Position numbers and translations under genes: made by a program. This document shows, in pieces, positions 23,173 through 33,253 of a stretch of 64,000 nucleotides of DNA; position 1 is the stretch's first letter, and every line of letters begins with the position of its first letter. Origin of the DNA: Camellia lanceoleosa (Eukaryota > Streptophyta > Magnoliopsida > Ericales > Theaceae); assembly GCA_025200525.1 (NCBI GenBank), contig CM045767.1, forward strand, positions 116,930,021 through 116,994,020, written 5' to 3'. The notes beneath the pieces were generated by a model, which worked only from the letters and a program-made list of their open reading frames with translations, searched no databases and had not been told where the DNA came from.

Positions 23173-23247
23173 CATTAACTCTTCGCATTACCCTTTATGA
23201 GCCACGTGTTAAGCTACGATTGGCCTGTAGAAAATATATAGCCAACA
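23173..23247 (-). repeat. Terminal remnant of the second LTR of Tat element 2
   Basis: The last ~75 bp of the LTR (CATTAACTCTTCGCATTACC ... GAGCCACGTGTTAAGCTACG ... ATAGCCAACA) match 13886-13958. Followed by the TSD copy CTACT. Confidence 0.85.
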
Positions 23248-23252
23248 CTACT

Positions 23253-24121
23253 CTTTCTCTTCTTCCCCCAAGCTATCTCTCTGATTAAAAAAACCTTACC
23301 TACCTTACACAGTTCCAATATCTTTTTAAAATATCATATGCAACTTGTTTATCCCGAAAGAGGTTATATCATGTAAAAGAACATCACAACATTTTTATTA
23401 TTTTTTTCTAAGGTTATTAAAGGTTAATTGATATTTATTTTTTATTTTACACATTACATTTTTAGTATTCAACAGTACTATTTCTCCATTCTTTTACAAC
23501 TCATCACTTTCAATCTCTTTTTTTCCTTGAAGATAATTATATACGCATATATACATCATATTTAATATAGTATAATGATTTATTTAGGAACATTTAAGAA
23601 AAAAGTTTATTAGAGAATCCTTGTGTCTAAAAAAATTATCCAATGCTAAAGTGAGCTAGCCTAAGGCTTATCCTTAAAAAAAATGATTGGCCAAGTAGTA
23701 AAAATATTTGGTAATTATTATTTTAAACTTTATATTTAAATTACATTATATAAAAAAAATTGGTTGTTTGAGTAGGTTAGAATTGGATTAGACACTAAAA
23801 GTCACATAAAAATAGAATCAAGTCGATCTCTATAATAATATGAATAATTGTCTCATTAGATGTTCAATCCTAAGCCAATCACTCCACTTTTGTTTTGTTT
23901 TTTTTTTAATTTGTAAAAAATTAAAAAGTATATATATTTAATTGGCTTGCCCATCAATAAATAAAAATTTAAAAAAATGAATACTATCCCATAATTTATG
24001 AATTTTAAAAAATAAAAATAAAGTATTACACATATATGGAAGAAGAAAACCTAAATTCAAGTCTTTTTCCCATTTTTCATTTTGTCTTTTTATGTTTGCA
24101 GCTATCAAAAACTAGAATAGA
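23253..24121. other. AT-rich host DNA between Tat element 2 and the hAT nest
   Basis: No gene or element boundary recognised. It ends with GTTGCATA (24122-24129), the left target duplication of the hAT element. Confidence 0.55.
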
Positions 24122-24483
24122 GTTGCATATAGGAATGGCAATGGGTAGGGCTGGGCCCGGGCCGGGGATTACACCCCCCGTCCCCAATCCCCGAATATAA
24201 AAAACTCCACGTCCCCGCCCCCGATCCTCGGCGAGGAACCCATTACCCTCCGCACCCGCTTTAATCTAAGATCGGGTTTCGACCAAAATCCCGACCTTTA
24301 TTTTTTTTTGAGACAAAGGGAAGAACAGATATACAACACAAATAATAAACAACAAGAAGAAATACAGATCTGTTAAAAAAAAATCCTTAAATCCTTACAC
24401 TACAAGAAAAAGCAGATTTCGCGACTAAAAATAGATTTTTCGTCGCTAAAAGTAGCAGAATTGGCGACTAAATTTGAACAACA

Positions 24484-24943
24484 GATTATGAAATCAAATA
24501 TGACTAAAATTGAACAACAGATTTGGAATGCACATAATTAACATATTTAAATATTAAAACTTCATAATTTTAAAATACAGAAAATAACTTATAATTACAA
24601 GTGTAGCAACTGCAAGGATCTTAATTGGGTTACAAACGGGAAGAAGTAATTGACACTCAGAGCTCTCTGTTTTTTCTAAAGACTGAAGAATGAAAAACTT
24701 GAAGCTTTCTGAATGAAGACATTACAATATATAGAAAAGGAAAATACAGTAATCCTGTGACTTCTTTGAATACAGTAATCATGTGACTTCTTTGAATACA
24801 GTAATCATGTGACTTCTTTGATTGATGAAAGCAGCTGGCAACGTGTAAGACAAAGCAAATGCTGTCGGTTGCTTTCGGTGGAGTGATTGCACGAATATGC
24901 AGCTTTAACAAAAGTTGATTGGGTGAATAGTGACGGTGAATAG
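24484..24943 (-). promoter_or_regulatory. Viral promoter/leader region, left inverted copy (460 bp)
   Basis: Lies downstream of the viral ORFs in the natural orientation (promoter pointing left). It contains three tandem copies of a 26-bp unit with core GTAATCATGTGACTTCTTTG at ~24746-24823. A TATATA box is complementary to 24728-24733. The downstream leader includes the inverted motif CAGAGAGCTCTG-like at ~24657-24670. The tandem GTGACTTC-bearing units ahead of TATA resemble caulimovirid enhancer repeats (inference). Confidence 0.7.
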
Positions 24944-25245
24944 TAAAAGTGAACAGTAACTTTTACTATTCATCACTTTTGGTGGAACATGTGAATATAG
25001 GAATCAATATAGATACAAATTAGCAGCTTTTCTCAAAAGAGTATTGATTAAAGCTAATTTATATTTATAGGGAATCCTATGTTGATCAGGCATATGGGTC
25101 CTGAGCATCTTGGAACTCGAATCTGCCATATGAGATGGGTTGAGTAGTTGATCCTTCAGAAGATTGTGACCGTCGAATGCCTTCAATTTTCGAATTTTAC
25201 AGGTAATTGAGCTTCTTCAGCTTGCTCTGTTAATTGATGGGCTAA

Positions 25246-26571
25246 TTAGAGCAATTCATCTCGGGATAACTTGGGCTTGACCTTTGATTTAGCTTTGGGC
25301 TGAGCAGGAGGTGAAATGGGCTTAACCTTAGCTTTGGATTTTGATTTGGACCGTGAATGTTCCTTGGGCTGGTCGAGAATTGCAGGAGCTTTTGACTTCA
25401 TCTTGGATTTTGATTGGGTCAGTTGAACTGATTTGGATTTAGAGGATTTAGGCTTGGAACCACTAGATGAGGGGCTTCCAAGGTTGACTGGAGGAAGACT
25501 GGGCTGGCTTCCTTGGCTGATTGTAGTAGTTGGGTTCTGCTGGGCTTTGATCAAAGAAGGAGTTGGAGCATATTGATCAATGGGGAATTCTTCATAAACA
25601 ATTTGAAAAATTCTGGGCACATTGTACTTAGCCCACCATTTGACTGAATGTTGACGGGTGATTATGTTACCATCAATTCCATAATGCCATTTAAATATCT
25701 ATGGGAGTTTATATTTGGATATAAAAATTAACAAAGATGGAAATAGTCGCTGATGAGTGGTGAATGGGTAAACAGAGGAGAAATAGTTAACTAGTTCAAT
25801 GAGATCACCTGGGAGGATGTCTGAAATGGCACCATAATGAGTCCACCATCTCAGAAACCAGGTAGGAAACTCAGATTTGAATTTTTGATCAAAGGAGATG
25901 AACTAGGAGTGACTAAAAGTTTCATTTTGGTACAGGAAAATCTTGAACCAGGCATCAACATAATCATGGTAATTATACTGGATGGAATGACCAGGTAAAT
26001 CTCGAAGCTGATAAGGAGGACCCCATTCAGCTTGGGAAACAATACTATGGATGTAAATGGAATGATACAGAACCTTGCTGGCATAGGTTCGATCATAAAT
26101 GGGTTTAATCAAGACTGATTGATGATGGATCAAAATATCTTTGTAATAGGTGAGTGTTTTCTCTGGATGTGGGAGGATGAAATGGCATCCAGAGCCAAAA
26201 TGGGATTTAGCAATTTCATGGATTACTTGGCCTTTAGGGTGACTGGGTTCTATATAGAACAGATTAGTAGTGTGTGATTTGGTATAATCAGATCGAGATG
26301 ACCTGGCTGGGTTAGCAGGGAATGGAGTAATTGAGACTGATTGGCTTGGAGCAAAAGGATCAGTAGCCAAAGCAGTTGAGTAATTAGGTCTGGGGATATT
26401 ACCAAGGATTTGGTAACGGTTGATCATTTGAATGGGTTGAGGGTATTGTCCTACTAACTCCAAAGGAGGAGGAACAAAAGGTTGACTAGAAGGAACCAAA
26501 GCCTTAGAAGGAGGCCTTGGGCGAGACATCTGTTGAAACAAGAAACAATGATCAGTAGCAGAGATTAACAA
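25246..26571 (-). pseudogene. Caulimovirid downstream ORF (function unknown)
   Basis: One frame of about 440 codons; open segments are 26571-25903 and 25620-25246, with two or so stops between. The likely start is ATG at 26529 (MSRPRPPSKALVP), after the stop of the small ORF. The N-terminus is Pro-rich. The middle has an aromatic-rich conserved block (TYYKDILIHH, YHDYVDAWFKIF). The C-terminus is a Lys/Ser/Pro repeat (SKSKSKAKVKP). A downstream ORF of unknown role is known in florendovirus-type genomes; the match is by position and general character only. Confidence 0.6.
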
Positions 26572-26795
26572 CCAGAAAGGAGATCTAGATAATTCTGGAA
26601 ATAATGTAAATGGTTGTAATAATCATGTCGCAAAATACGACGGGCTTGAATCTGTTGGTGAATGATGTATTGGGCTCTTTTAGTAGTTGGTTTGGCGGAT
26701 TTGAGGCGGTTAATACGGCGATTAACTTGTTTGAGTAGGGTTTGGTAAAAGGTAATTTGGGTTTTTAAATATGGAATATGTGGAGTAGCACTCAT
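26565..26795 (-). CDS. Small caulimovirid ORF overlapping RT and the downstream ORF
   Basis: 76 codons, MSATPHIPYLKTQITFYQ to LDLLSGC. Its start overlaps the RT-ORF stop as ATGA (26795-26792), and its stop overlaps the next frame. It is highly basic with probable helices (LLKQVNRRINRLKSAK). Tight ATGA spacing is usual where caulimovirid ORFs are translated by termination-reinitiation. It may be the N-terminal part of the downstream protein displaced by a frameshift. Unbroken but part of a dead copy. Confidence 0.5.
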   Translation of the reverse strand: MSATPHIPYLKTQITFYQTLLKQVNRRINRLKSAKPTTKRAQYIIHQQIQARRILRHDYYNHLHYFQNYLDLLSGC

Positions 26796-28126
26796 CCCTT
26801 ACCCCCCTGTAAAAATTCCCGGGTAAGAAAATCAGGAAGGGAATTTTGACAACCAGGTATATAGGTAATATCAAAATCAAAAATACTTAAAATAGATTGC
26901 CAACGAGCAAAAATTTGTTTACTAGCAAGATTTTGAACATCTTTTTCCAAAACATATTTAGCGGATTTACAATCAACACGGAGTAAAAATTTTTGATTTA
27001 AAATATCATCTTGAAATTTTTGTATACATAAAACAGTAGATAAAATTTCTTTTTTAATAGTACTATAATTTAATTGTGCTTTATTCCAGACACCAGAATG
27101 ATAACGAACAATTTGTTCAGATGATTGAGGAGTGACTTTTTGGAGAAGAATGCCACCATAACCAATATCAGAAGCATCAGTTTGAATAATTTTGAATGAA
27201 TTTTCAGTAGGAATACCAAGACAAGGGAGAGACTTAACATATTGTTTGACGTTTTGGACAATAGAAGTATGAACAGATGACCAAGAAGGAGGATTATCCT
27301 TTAATCTATCAAACAATGGTTGACAAGTCTTCCTAAGGTCTTTGTAGAAATTAGCAATGTAATTAAGGGAACCTAAAAACCTTTGTAACTGGGTTTTATC
27401 AAGGATTTCATCAGGGAACTTGGATGCAAACTCAATTGATCTACTAATTGGCAGAATAGTATTATGGTGAATATCATAGCCTAAGAATCGACCTTTAGTT
27501 TGAAAGAGTTTGATTTTAGGAGCTGAGATAACTAAACCATGACTTTTAATTGTATAAAAGAATGCAGTTAAATGTTTCCAATGTTCATTAAGGGATTTGG
27601 AAAATATTAAGATGTCATCAATATAAACAATAGAAAAATGACTAAATGGATTAAAAATATCATTCATTATATTTTGAAATTCACTAGGAGCATTTTTTAA
27701 ACCAAATGGCATTACATTCCATTCATATTGACCAAAGGGTGTGTTAAAAGCAGTTTTATATCGATCTTTAGGGTGAATTTGTATTTGCCAAAACCCACTT
27801 TTTAAATCAAATTTACTAAAAATAACAGCTTGACTAAGTCTTTTAATCAAATCTTTTTTATTAGGAATATGATATCTAATCCATTCTAAAACAGCATTGA
27901 GTGGTTTATAATTAATAACTAAGCGAGGGACACCTCGTTCTAATTCAGCATTTTTATTAACATAAAAAGCAGGACAAGACCATGGTGATTTACTTAGACT
28001 AATGATTTTGTTTTTTAATAATTCATTAATTTCTTTCTTACACATTTCAAGTAATTCATAATTCATTTGAATAGGTCGAGATTTAGTAGGGATGTGTTTT
28101 TCATTAAAATTTTTAATATATGGCAA
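26792..28126 (-). pseudogene. Caulimovirid reverse transcriptase / RNase H region
   Basis: 444 open codons continuing the protease frame after a single TAG. RT motifs: PAFYVNK (~52-58), RLVINYKPLN (~68-77), FSKFDLKSGFWQI, TAFNTPFGQYEW, MPFGLKNAPSEFQ and the catalytic YIDD at 168-171. The RNase H domain follows with D317 (QTDASDIGYGG), E360 (TIKKEIL) and D385 (RVDCKSAKYVL), ending NSLPDFLTREF. All expected catalytic residues are visible, but upstream stops and the missing 5' part make the polyprotein non-functional. No integrase follows, which separates it from Ty3/gypsy. Confidence 0.88.
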
Positions 28127-28144
28127 AGTAACTACATGCTTTTT

Positions 28145-28729
28145 CTATGCCAAAATGAGGTAAATGGGAGCGATAAAGGATTCTAGTTTTAACTTAAAAT
28201 CATTAATTTGAGAAATAACAACAGGATCAGTTAATTGTTGGTCAATTATTTTATAATTAATTTCTTCTTTAAGAAAATTGATTTGCCTAGTTAAACGATT
28301 AATAGTATGGGAAATAGAACAATCTTTTAACAGTTTTAATTCGAACATTTCAGGTGGAAATAAAAATTTAAAAGTAACAGGTTGGTCTAAAACATGAGTG
28401 GTAATTCCTTTAGCAGATGTAGTAAATGGATAAAGTAAATGTATAAATGGGGTACCTAATATGATTTTATCAGTCATGTTTTTTACTAAAACGAATGAGG
28501 TTTTGAAACATACATTATCTTGACAAACATGAACGTTAGGTAATTTATATTTAATACGCATTTTACTACCATTAGCAGAGGTTAATTTCTCATGGCATTT
28601 TTCATAGTATTTAGTAGGGAGCAAACCTTCTTGTACACAGTTTAAATCAGCACCAGTATCTATTAGAGCAATTAAGTTTAATTCAAAATCATTAATAACT
28701 ATCTTTATTCGTGAATACCATTTTTGCAT
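28145..28729 (-). pseudogene. Caulimovirid aspartic protease region
   Basis: 194 open codons in the same frame as the capsid and RT segments. The active-site motif ALIDTGADLN lies near residue 21-30; a second family block IILGTPFIHLL lies further on. It ends at TAG (28145-28147), directly before the RT segment. Upstream it is separated from the capsid segment by two stops (28901-28903 and near 28835). In the intact ancestor it was presumably part of one polyprotein (inference from the common frame). Confidence 0.82.
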
Positions 28730-28900
28730 ATAGATTTTATTGATTAAATTTAATCTTTTATCGTCAAGAGTATGGGATTGTGATCTATTGTCAAATATTA
28801 ATTTATCAGGATTAGTGTGATCAGAATCGAATTAATTATGTTGATTCATTAGGAGATTCATGGGTGAGTTGTGGAAATTAACTAAATTATTATTAAGTTT

Positions 28901-31051
28901 TCATGTAATAACTTCATCTTCTAATTTACGGTCGTTTAGACTTAATTCATTAATAGTTTGTTTGATTTGATTGATTTCAGATTGTAAATCTTGAAGTGTA
29001 ATTTCTTTAGTTTTATTTTTAAATCTTTCTAAAGTCTTAGATAAACTGATAATAGGTTTATCAATCTTAGGTTTATCATCAGAATGAATTAATAAAGATT
29101 TTAATTTATCAATATATTTTTGTTTTAAATTGGGATCATCTAATTTGCTAATTAATTCAATAAGGGCAGATTCTTCTTGGGTGTTTTTAGTAAGAACAGT
29201 TATTTGTTTCACTGGTTTACAGCAGACATCATTACATCCTAGATTAATATTATTGTCAGAATCGTTACTAGGTGAATGATAATCAGATGAAGTTCTTGGA
29301 TGATCGGAAGAGGAGTCGCTAACAGATTGATTTAATTGGAAGATTTCAAATAACTGATTTTTGGAATTATCATCAATTTGAAGTTGGTTAACTCTATCCT
29401 TTAATTTTTGCTTTTCTTTACATTTATTTGAATAATGTCCTTTTTGACCGCAATTATAGCAGGTAATGTCTTTATTGAATTTAGATTTGGGATGTGATTT
29501 TTTGTAATATTTCTTTTTGGGTTTAGTATAAAATTTATCATGAGATTTGGAAGGTGAATAACCTTTGCGATATTTATTAGAAGAGTATTTGGATTTATGT
29601 TGATGTTTGGAGTACTTATGTGATTTCCTACGGGAGGGTGCAACAGGAGGTAAACCATATTGTTCACGGAAATTTCCTAGTTCATATTTATCTTTATGTT
29701 TATCCTTAGTGGCTTTTTGACTAAGTTTTAAATCAATACACATTTTTAATCCTTCTTTTTGAATAGTGCTAATTATATCACCATAGGTTAAATTATCATA
29801 TTCAATAACACCAGTAGGGTGACTAAGAACATCTCTAATTTTGTGAGCAAATAGACTAGGTAATCCATTAATGAATTTTTCTTTCCAAAATGATTTAGTA
29901 CAATCTTCACGTAACATAACTCTAGAGGTAAATACGTCTTTATACCATCGAAAATCACTTAAAGTTGGGCAAGTAAGGTTACTAAGCTGATCATGTATGC
30001 GAGAATAAATATTAGTAGGTGTACCAATAAAATGTCGAACAATAGTATAAATTAATGTATTAATACCATCAGGGTGGCAACATCCAATAATTTCATCAAA
30101 AATAGGGAGACCATTATCATCAGTTTGATTAGCATATATGATGGAGTCTCGTTGATCTTCAGTTAAGTATTTTTCCCACCAAGATTTGAGCATACCAAGA
30201 AACCGTAAGTAATTAAGGAAACAATTTGATTGAGAATATTGGGGATAATTAGAGAGGTAACTATTTGAAACCATAGATAAATGATTTAATTTTTGAAGTA
30301 TTTGATCTTCACTAAGACCATCAATGTTCCATTCGTAGAGTTTTTTAGCAGAAACAGAAAATTGGTTACTAATATTATTTTCTTCATATTGGAGGTCAAG
30401 TGGAGTAGGTCGAGAATACCAGTTTTTGGTAGTTTGAGGATTAACTTTGGGATAATGAATTTTATTAAGATTAGAAGATTGGAATTGTTGGGCTAATTGA
30501 TTTATTTCATCATCAGTAGTGTCAGTTTCAGATGTGGTAGAAACAGTGTCAATATTTGGTTGTTGATTTAAAACAGTAAGACCTTTATCTTTAGAAGGTG
30601 AGGCATTATCAGTGGTAGATAGTTTAGTGAATAATTTTTCAATAGCTTTGATAGTAGATCGATCAGTGGTTACCAAACTAGTTCTTTTGGAGCGATGACT
30701 AGGTAGATTAAGTAAATGTTGATCTAAAGGTTGTGGTTTAGTAGATGTAACAGATTCTAAATTTGTCTCTATTTTGTCTAATTGTTTACCAATGGTGTTT
30801 AAACATTGATTAGTATAATTATTTTGTTCAATGACTTTTTTGATTTCAGCATCATCGCCAGGTAATTTGAAAGGAGAAGCAGGAATGTCAGAACCTTGTT
30901 GTTTGATAATTATTTTTTCAAGAGAAGGGTGACTAGAACTAACAGTTGTAGATTCAGAAGTTTTCCATTTGTATTTGGTGATTGTATTTAGATTTTTGTA
31001 ATATTTTTCAACATATTCCAAGAGAGGTAATTCAAAACTATTCACCGTCAC
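28901..31051 (-). pseudogene. Caulimovirid capsid-region ORF, 5'-truncated
   Basis: 716 open codons. N-terminal helix IKKVIEQNNYTNQCLNTIGK resembles the linker after the movement protein in caulimovirid polyproteins. The central capsid-like region includes SDFRWYKDVFTSRVML and FWKEKFINGLPSLF. A Lys/Ser/Tyr-rich basic stretch precedes the zinc knuckle CYNCGQKGHYSNKC (~residues 530-543). It ends in an acidic/helical region. The movement-protein domain is absent. The first five or so codons (MTVNS) lie in the inverted promoter repeat (31038-31471) and are not part of the original gene. Confidence 0.82.
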
Positions 31052-31471
31052 TATTCATCCAATCAACTTTTGTTAAAGCTGCATATTCGTGCAATCACTC
31101 CACCGAAAGCAACCGACAGCATTTGCTTTGCCTTACACGCTGCCAGCTGCTTTCATCAATCAAAGAAGTCACATGATTACTGTATTCAAAGAAGTCACAG
31201 GATTACTGTATTTTCCTTTTCTATATATTGTAATGTCTTCATTCAGAAAGCTTCAAGTTTTTTATTCTTCAGTCTTTAGAAAAAACAGAGAGCTCTGAGT
31301 GTCAATTACTTCTTCCCGTTTGTAACCCAATTAAGATCCTTGCAGTTGCTACACTTATAATTGTAAGTTATTTTCTGTATTTTAAAATTATGAAGTTTTA
31401 ATATTTAAATATGTTAATTATGTGCATTCCAAATCTGTTGTTCAATTTTAGTCATATTTGATTTCATAATC
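31038..31471 (+). promoter_or_regulatory. Viral promoter/leader region, right inverted copy (434 bp)
   Basis: Inverted duplicate of 24484-24943, near-identical, with two instead of three 26-bp units (31155-31210) and TATATA at 31222-31227. It points right, away from the viral ORFs, into the CACTA subterminal region. The junction at 31038 is abrupt, inside the viral polyprotein frame. Confidence 0.75.
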
Positions 31472-32538
31472 CATGTTCTTCATTCTACTTGCTGCTTCCG
31501 CGGACAGTTTAGTAGCCAAATGTAGGGGTTTTAGCGACTAAAAGTCAGTTTAGTTGCCGAACATAGGGGTTTTAGCAACTAAAAAAATTTTGTAGCTAAA
31601 AAAGAAGGTTTTTGGCGACTAAAAATATTTAGTAGCCAAAAATATAGGTTTTGGCGACTAAAAAATAGTTTGGTCGCCGATCATACGTGTTTTATCGACA
31701 AAAATCAATTTCTTAGCCAAAAGTGAAGCTTTTTGGCTACTAAAAAAAATTTAGTGGCTAAAAGTCAAGAATTGCCGACTAAAATGCAGTTTAGTCGCCC
31801 AAAGTAGAGGTTTTGGCAACTAAATTTTAGTTTAGTCGCCAAAAGTGGAGGTTTTTCGGCGGGAATGAATTTTTTTAGCGACTAAAATATAATTAGTAGC
31901 CAAAACTATACAATTGGCGACTAAAAAATAAATTTAGTCGCCAAAAGTGATCTAATTTTTTTTTTAGTAAATAATTTATTTTTTACATAAATTATATTGA
32001 ATAAAAATAATTATTTTTATATATATAGCTAGATATTAATACGGGTCAATATAGCATATAAATAATATATGTTTCATATATATTCATGTGATGTTGTAGT
32101 GGCATAGTGGAGAGAGTGTGTTGCTAAAGGTTTAGAATGTGGGAGAGGTTGGCGGTTTGAATCTCAGAAAAAGCAAAAAAGTTGAATTTTTTTTTTTTTT
32201 TTTTCACGGAAGCACCTTTTTAGTCGCCAAATGTGTTTATTTTGGGCGACTAAACGGTTTAGTCGGCGATTCATGGACTATTGGCGACTAAAAGATTAGT
32301 CGCTAAATGTGTGATTTTAAAAAGTGTAAATAGGTTTTGGCGACTAAATCGTTGGTCGCTAAAGAGCTATTTTTTGCCGACTAAAAAAATTTTAGTCGCC
32401 AATACCTCCGGCGACCATATATATGCGACAAAACATAAAAAAATTAGTCGCTGAAAGTAAAAACTCGACTTTCGGCGACTAAAAACAGACTTTTGACGAC
32501 TAAAAATTTAGTCTCCAAAGGTGCTTTTTCTTGTAGTG
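31472..32538. repeat. Right subterminal region of the CACTA element
   Basis: About 1.07 kb densely packed with direct and inverted variants of TTTAGTCGCC/GGCGACTAAA, the usual transposase-binding-type subterminal array of CACTA elements. It also holds an AT-rich segment (31945-32095) and a tRNA-like segment (32100-32204). No ORF. Confidence 0.8.
32100..32204 (+). ncRNA. tRNA-derived (SINE-like) segment inside the CACTA arm
   Basis: TGGCATAGTGG (32100-32110) fits a Pol III box A, and GGTTTGAATCT (32154-32164) fits a degraded box B, at tRNA-like spacing. A run of 18 T (32187-32204) follows. Not a functional tRNA: no cloverleaf with a complete acceptor stem could be drawn. Probably a SINE or tRNA pseudogene remnant captured by the transposon. 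Confidence 0.4.
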
Positions 32539-33245
32539 GTAGATCAACATCAACACTATGCATACATTCACCTTCAGTCATATTCTTAGATCTATTAAAA
32601 AAAATACAGATCTGACTAGAGAAAAACCAGAGAGAGACCAGAGATCGGTCTGATTTGAAGGTTTACAACGATGATGAGCCATTGATGTCTCCCAAATCAG
32701 TGTGTCGATTCAATCCAATTCCAGAAGCTGAAGAAAATGAGGACGAAGACAACGAGAACGAAAACGAGCAGTGAAATGGCAACGGTGGTGAGGGAGATCA
32801 ACGGTGACGACAGCGAAGGGAGATCGGCAATGGCGGTGAGAGAGATCGGCAGTGAGACAACGAAGGAGGATAGCAAAGGGAGAGATGGGTGTGCTGGGAT
32901 TAAATCTGATGAGAGAGAGAAAGAGAGAGAGAGAGACTGTGTGTGTGGGGGGGGAGAGGGAGGTCTCTCAGCTTAGAAGATTGAGATAGATAGATAGATA
33001 GATAAAATAAAACAAAGCAAAACCTAAACATATATATTATATATATGGGACTATTCTCAGGGGTAGATAGGGCAGGGCCGGGGCGAGGTTGAGGCACATA
33101 TCACCATCCCCGGCCCGAATATTATCGGGGATTTATTTTTGAATACCATTCCCAGCCCGTCGAGAGTATTTTTTGGAAAAAAACCGCTCAATTCGGGGTC
33201 GGGGGGTCGGGTCATCGTCAGGCCGGGTTCAAATTGCCATCCCTA
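32539..33245. other. Right arm of the hAT element
   Basis: Noncoding arm with an AGAGAG microsatellite (~32918-32936), a GATA run (~32988-33004) and a GC-rich subterminal segment with CCCCGGCCCGAA. The ORF at 32737-32976 is low-complexity (Lys/Glu/Arg) and not supported as a gene. Confidence 0.6.
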
Positions 33246-33253
33246 GTTGCATA

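Larger units (their letters stand above)
13205..23247 (-). mobile_element. Tat-lineage Ty3/gypsy element 2 (minus), with exact TSD
   Basis: It is bounded by TGTTGGCTTTTTTGG at 13205 and ATAGCCAACA at 23247, and flanked by the perfect duplication CTACT (13200-13204 and 23248-23252). It contains a full LTR, antisense ORF A and a truncated antisense PMD gene. The left part of an Ogre-like retroelement follows, then only the last ~75 bp of the second LTR. Gag-pol, most of one LTR and the rest of the inserted element have been deleted. The TSD proves that the family's LTR termini are TGTTGGCT...AGCCAACA. Confidence 0.85.
24484..31471 (-). mobile_element. Endogenous caulimovirid (pararetrovirus) copy, defective
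   Basis: Minus-strand order: truncated capsid-region ORF, aspartic protease, RT/RNase H, a small overlapping ORF, then a second long ORF. This arrangement, with no integrase or LTRs, is that of Caulimoviridae; the single gag-AP-RT frame plus a downstream ORF resembles petuvirus/florendovirus-type genomes (inference). The movement-protein part is missing, and the frame has several in-frame stops. The block is flanked by inverted copies of its own promoter region (24484-24943 and 31038-31471). It is a relic with no capacity to express a complete virus. Confidence 0.85.
24398..32538. mobile_element. CACTA (En/Spm) element enclosing a caulimovirid copy
   Basis: Terminal inverted repeat CACTACAAGAAAAAGC at 24398-24413 with its perfect complement at 32523-32538. 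Subterminal repeats of the type GGCGACTAAA/TTTAGTCGCC are present at both ends, three or so in the left 80 bp and dozens in the right 1.07 kb. The flanking trinucleotides are TTA (left) and GTA (right), a two-of-three match to the expected 3-bp duplication. No TnpA/TnpD-like transposase is visible. Almost all of the interior is viral. Confidence 0.85.
24130..33245. mobile_element. Non-autonomous hAT element enclosing a nested CACTA/virus block
   Basis: Ends TAGGAATGGCAAT (24130) and ATTGCCATCCCTA (to 33245), a one-mismatch inverted repeat. The flanks are a perfect 8-bp target duplication GTTGCATA at 24122-24129 and 33246-33253, diagnostic of hAT. GC-rich GGGCCGGGG/CCCCGGCCC subterminal stretches occur at 24147-24300 and 33070-33230. 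The hAT sequence itself is only the two arms (24130-24397 and 32539-33245, ~975 bp). No transposase is seen. Confidence 0.88.

Noticed and set aside
26792..31051. Interpreting the viral block as a Ty3/gypsy element
   Set aside because: No integrase, LTR or polypurine/primer-site pair. RNase H is followed by extra ORFs, and the flanking repeats are inverted, unlike LTRs.
24484..31471. Possibility of an intact, activatable virus
   Set aside because: Movement-protein region missing, several in-frame stops and an inverted promoter; it is a fragment.
32737..32976. 79-codon ORF in the hAT arm
   Set aside because: Low-complexity Arg/Glu/Ser sequence ending in an AGAG microsatellite; no domain.
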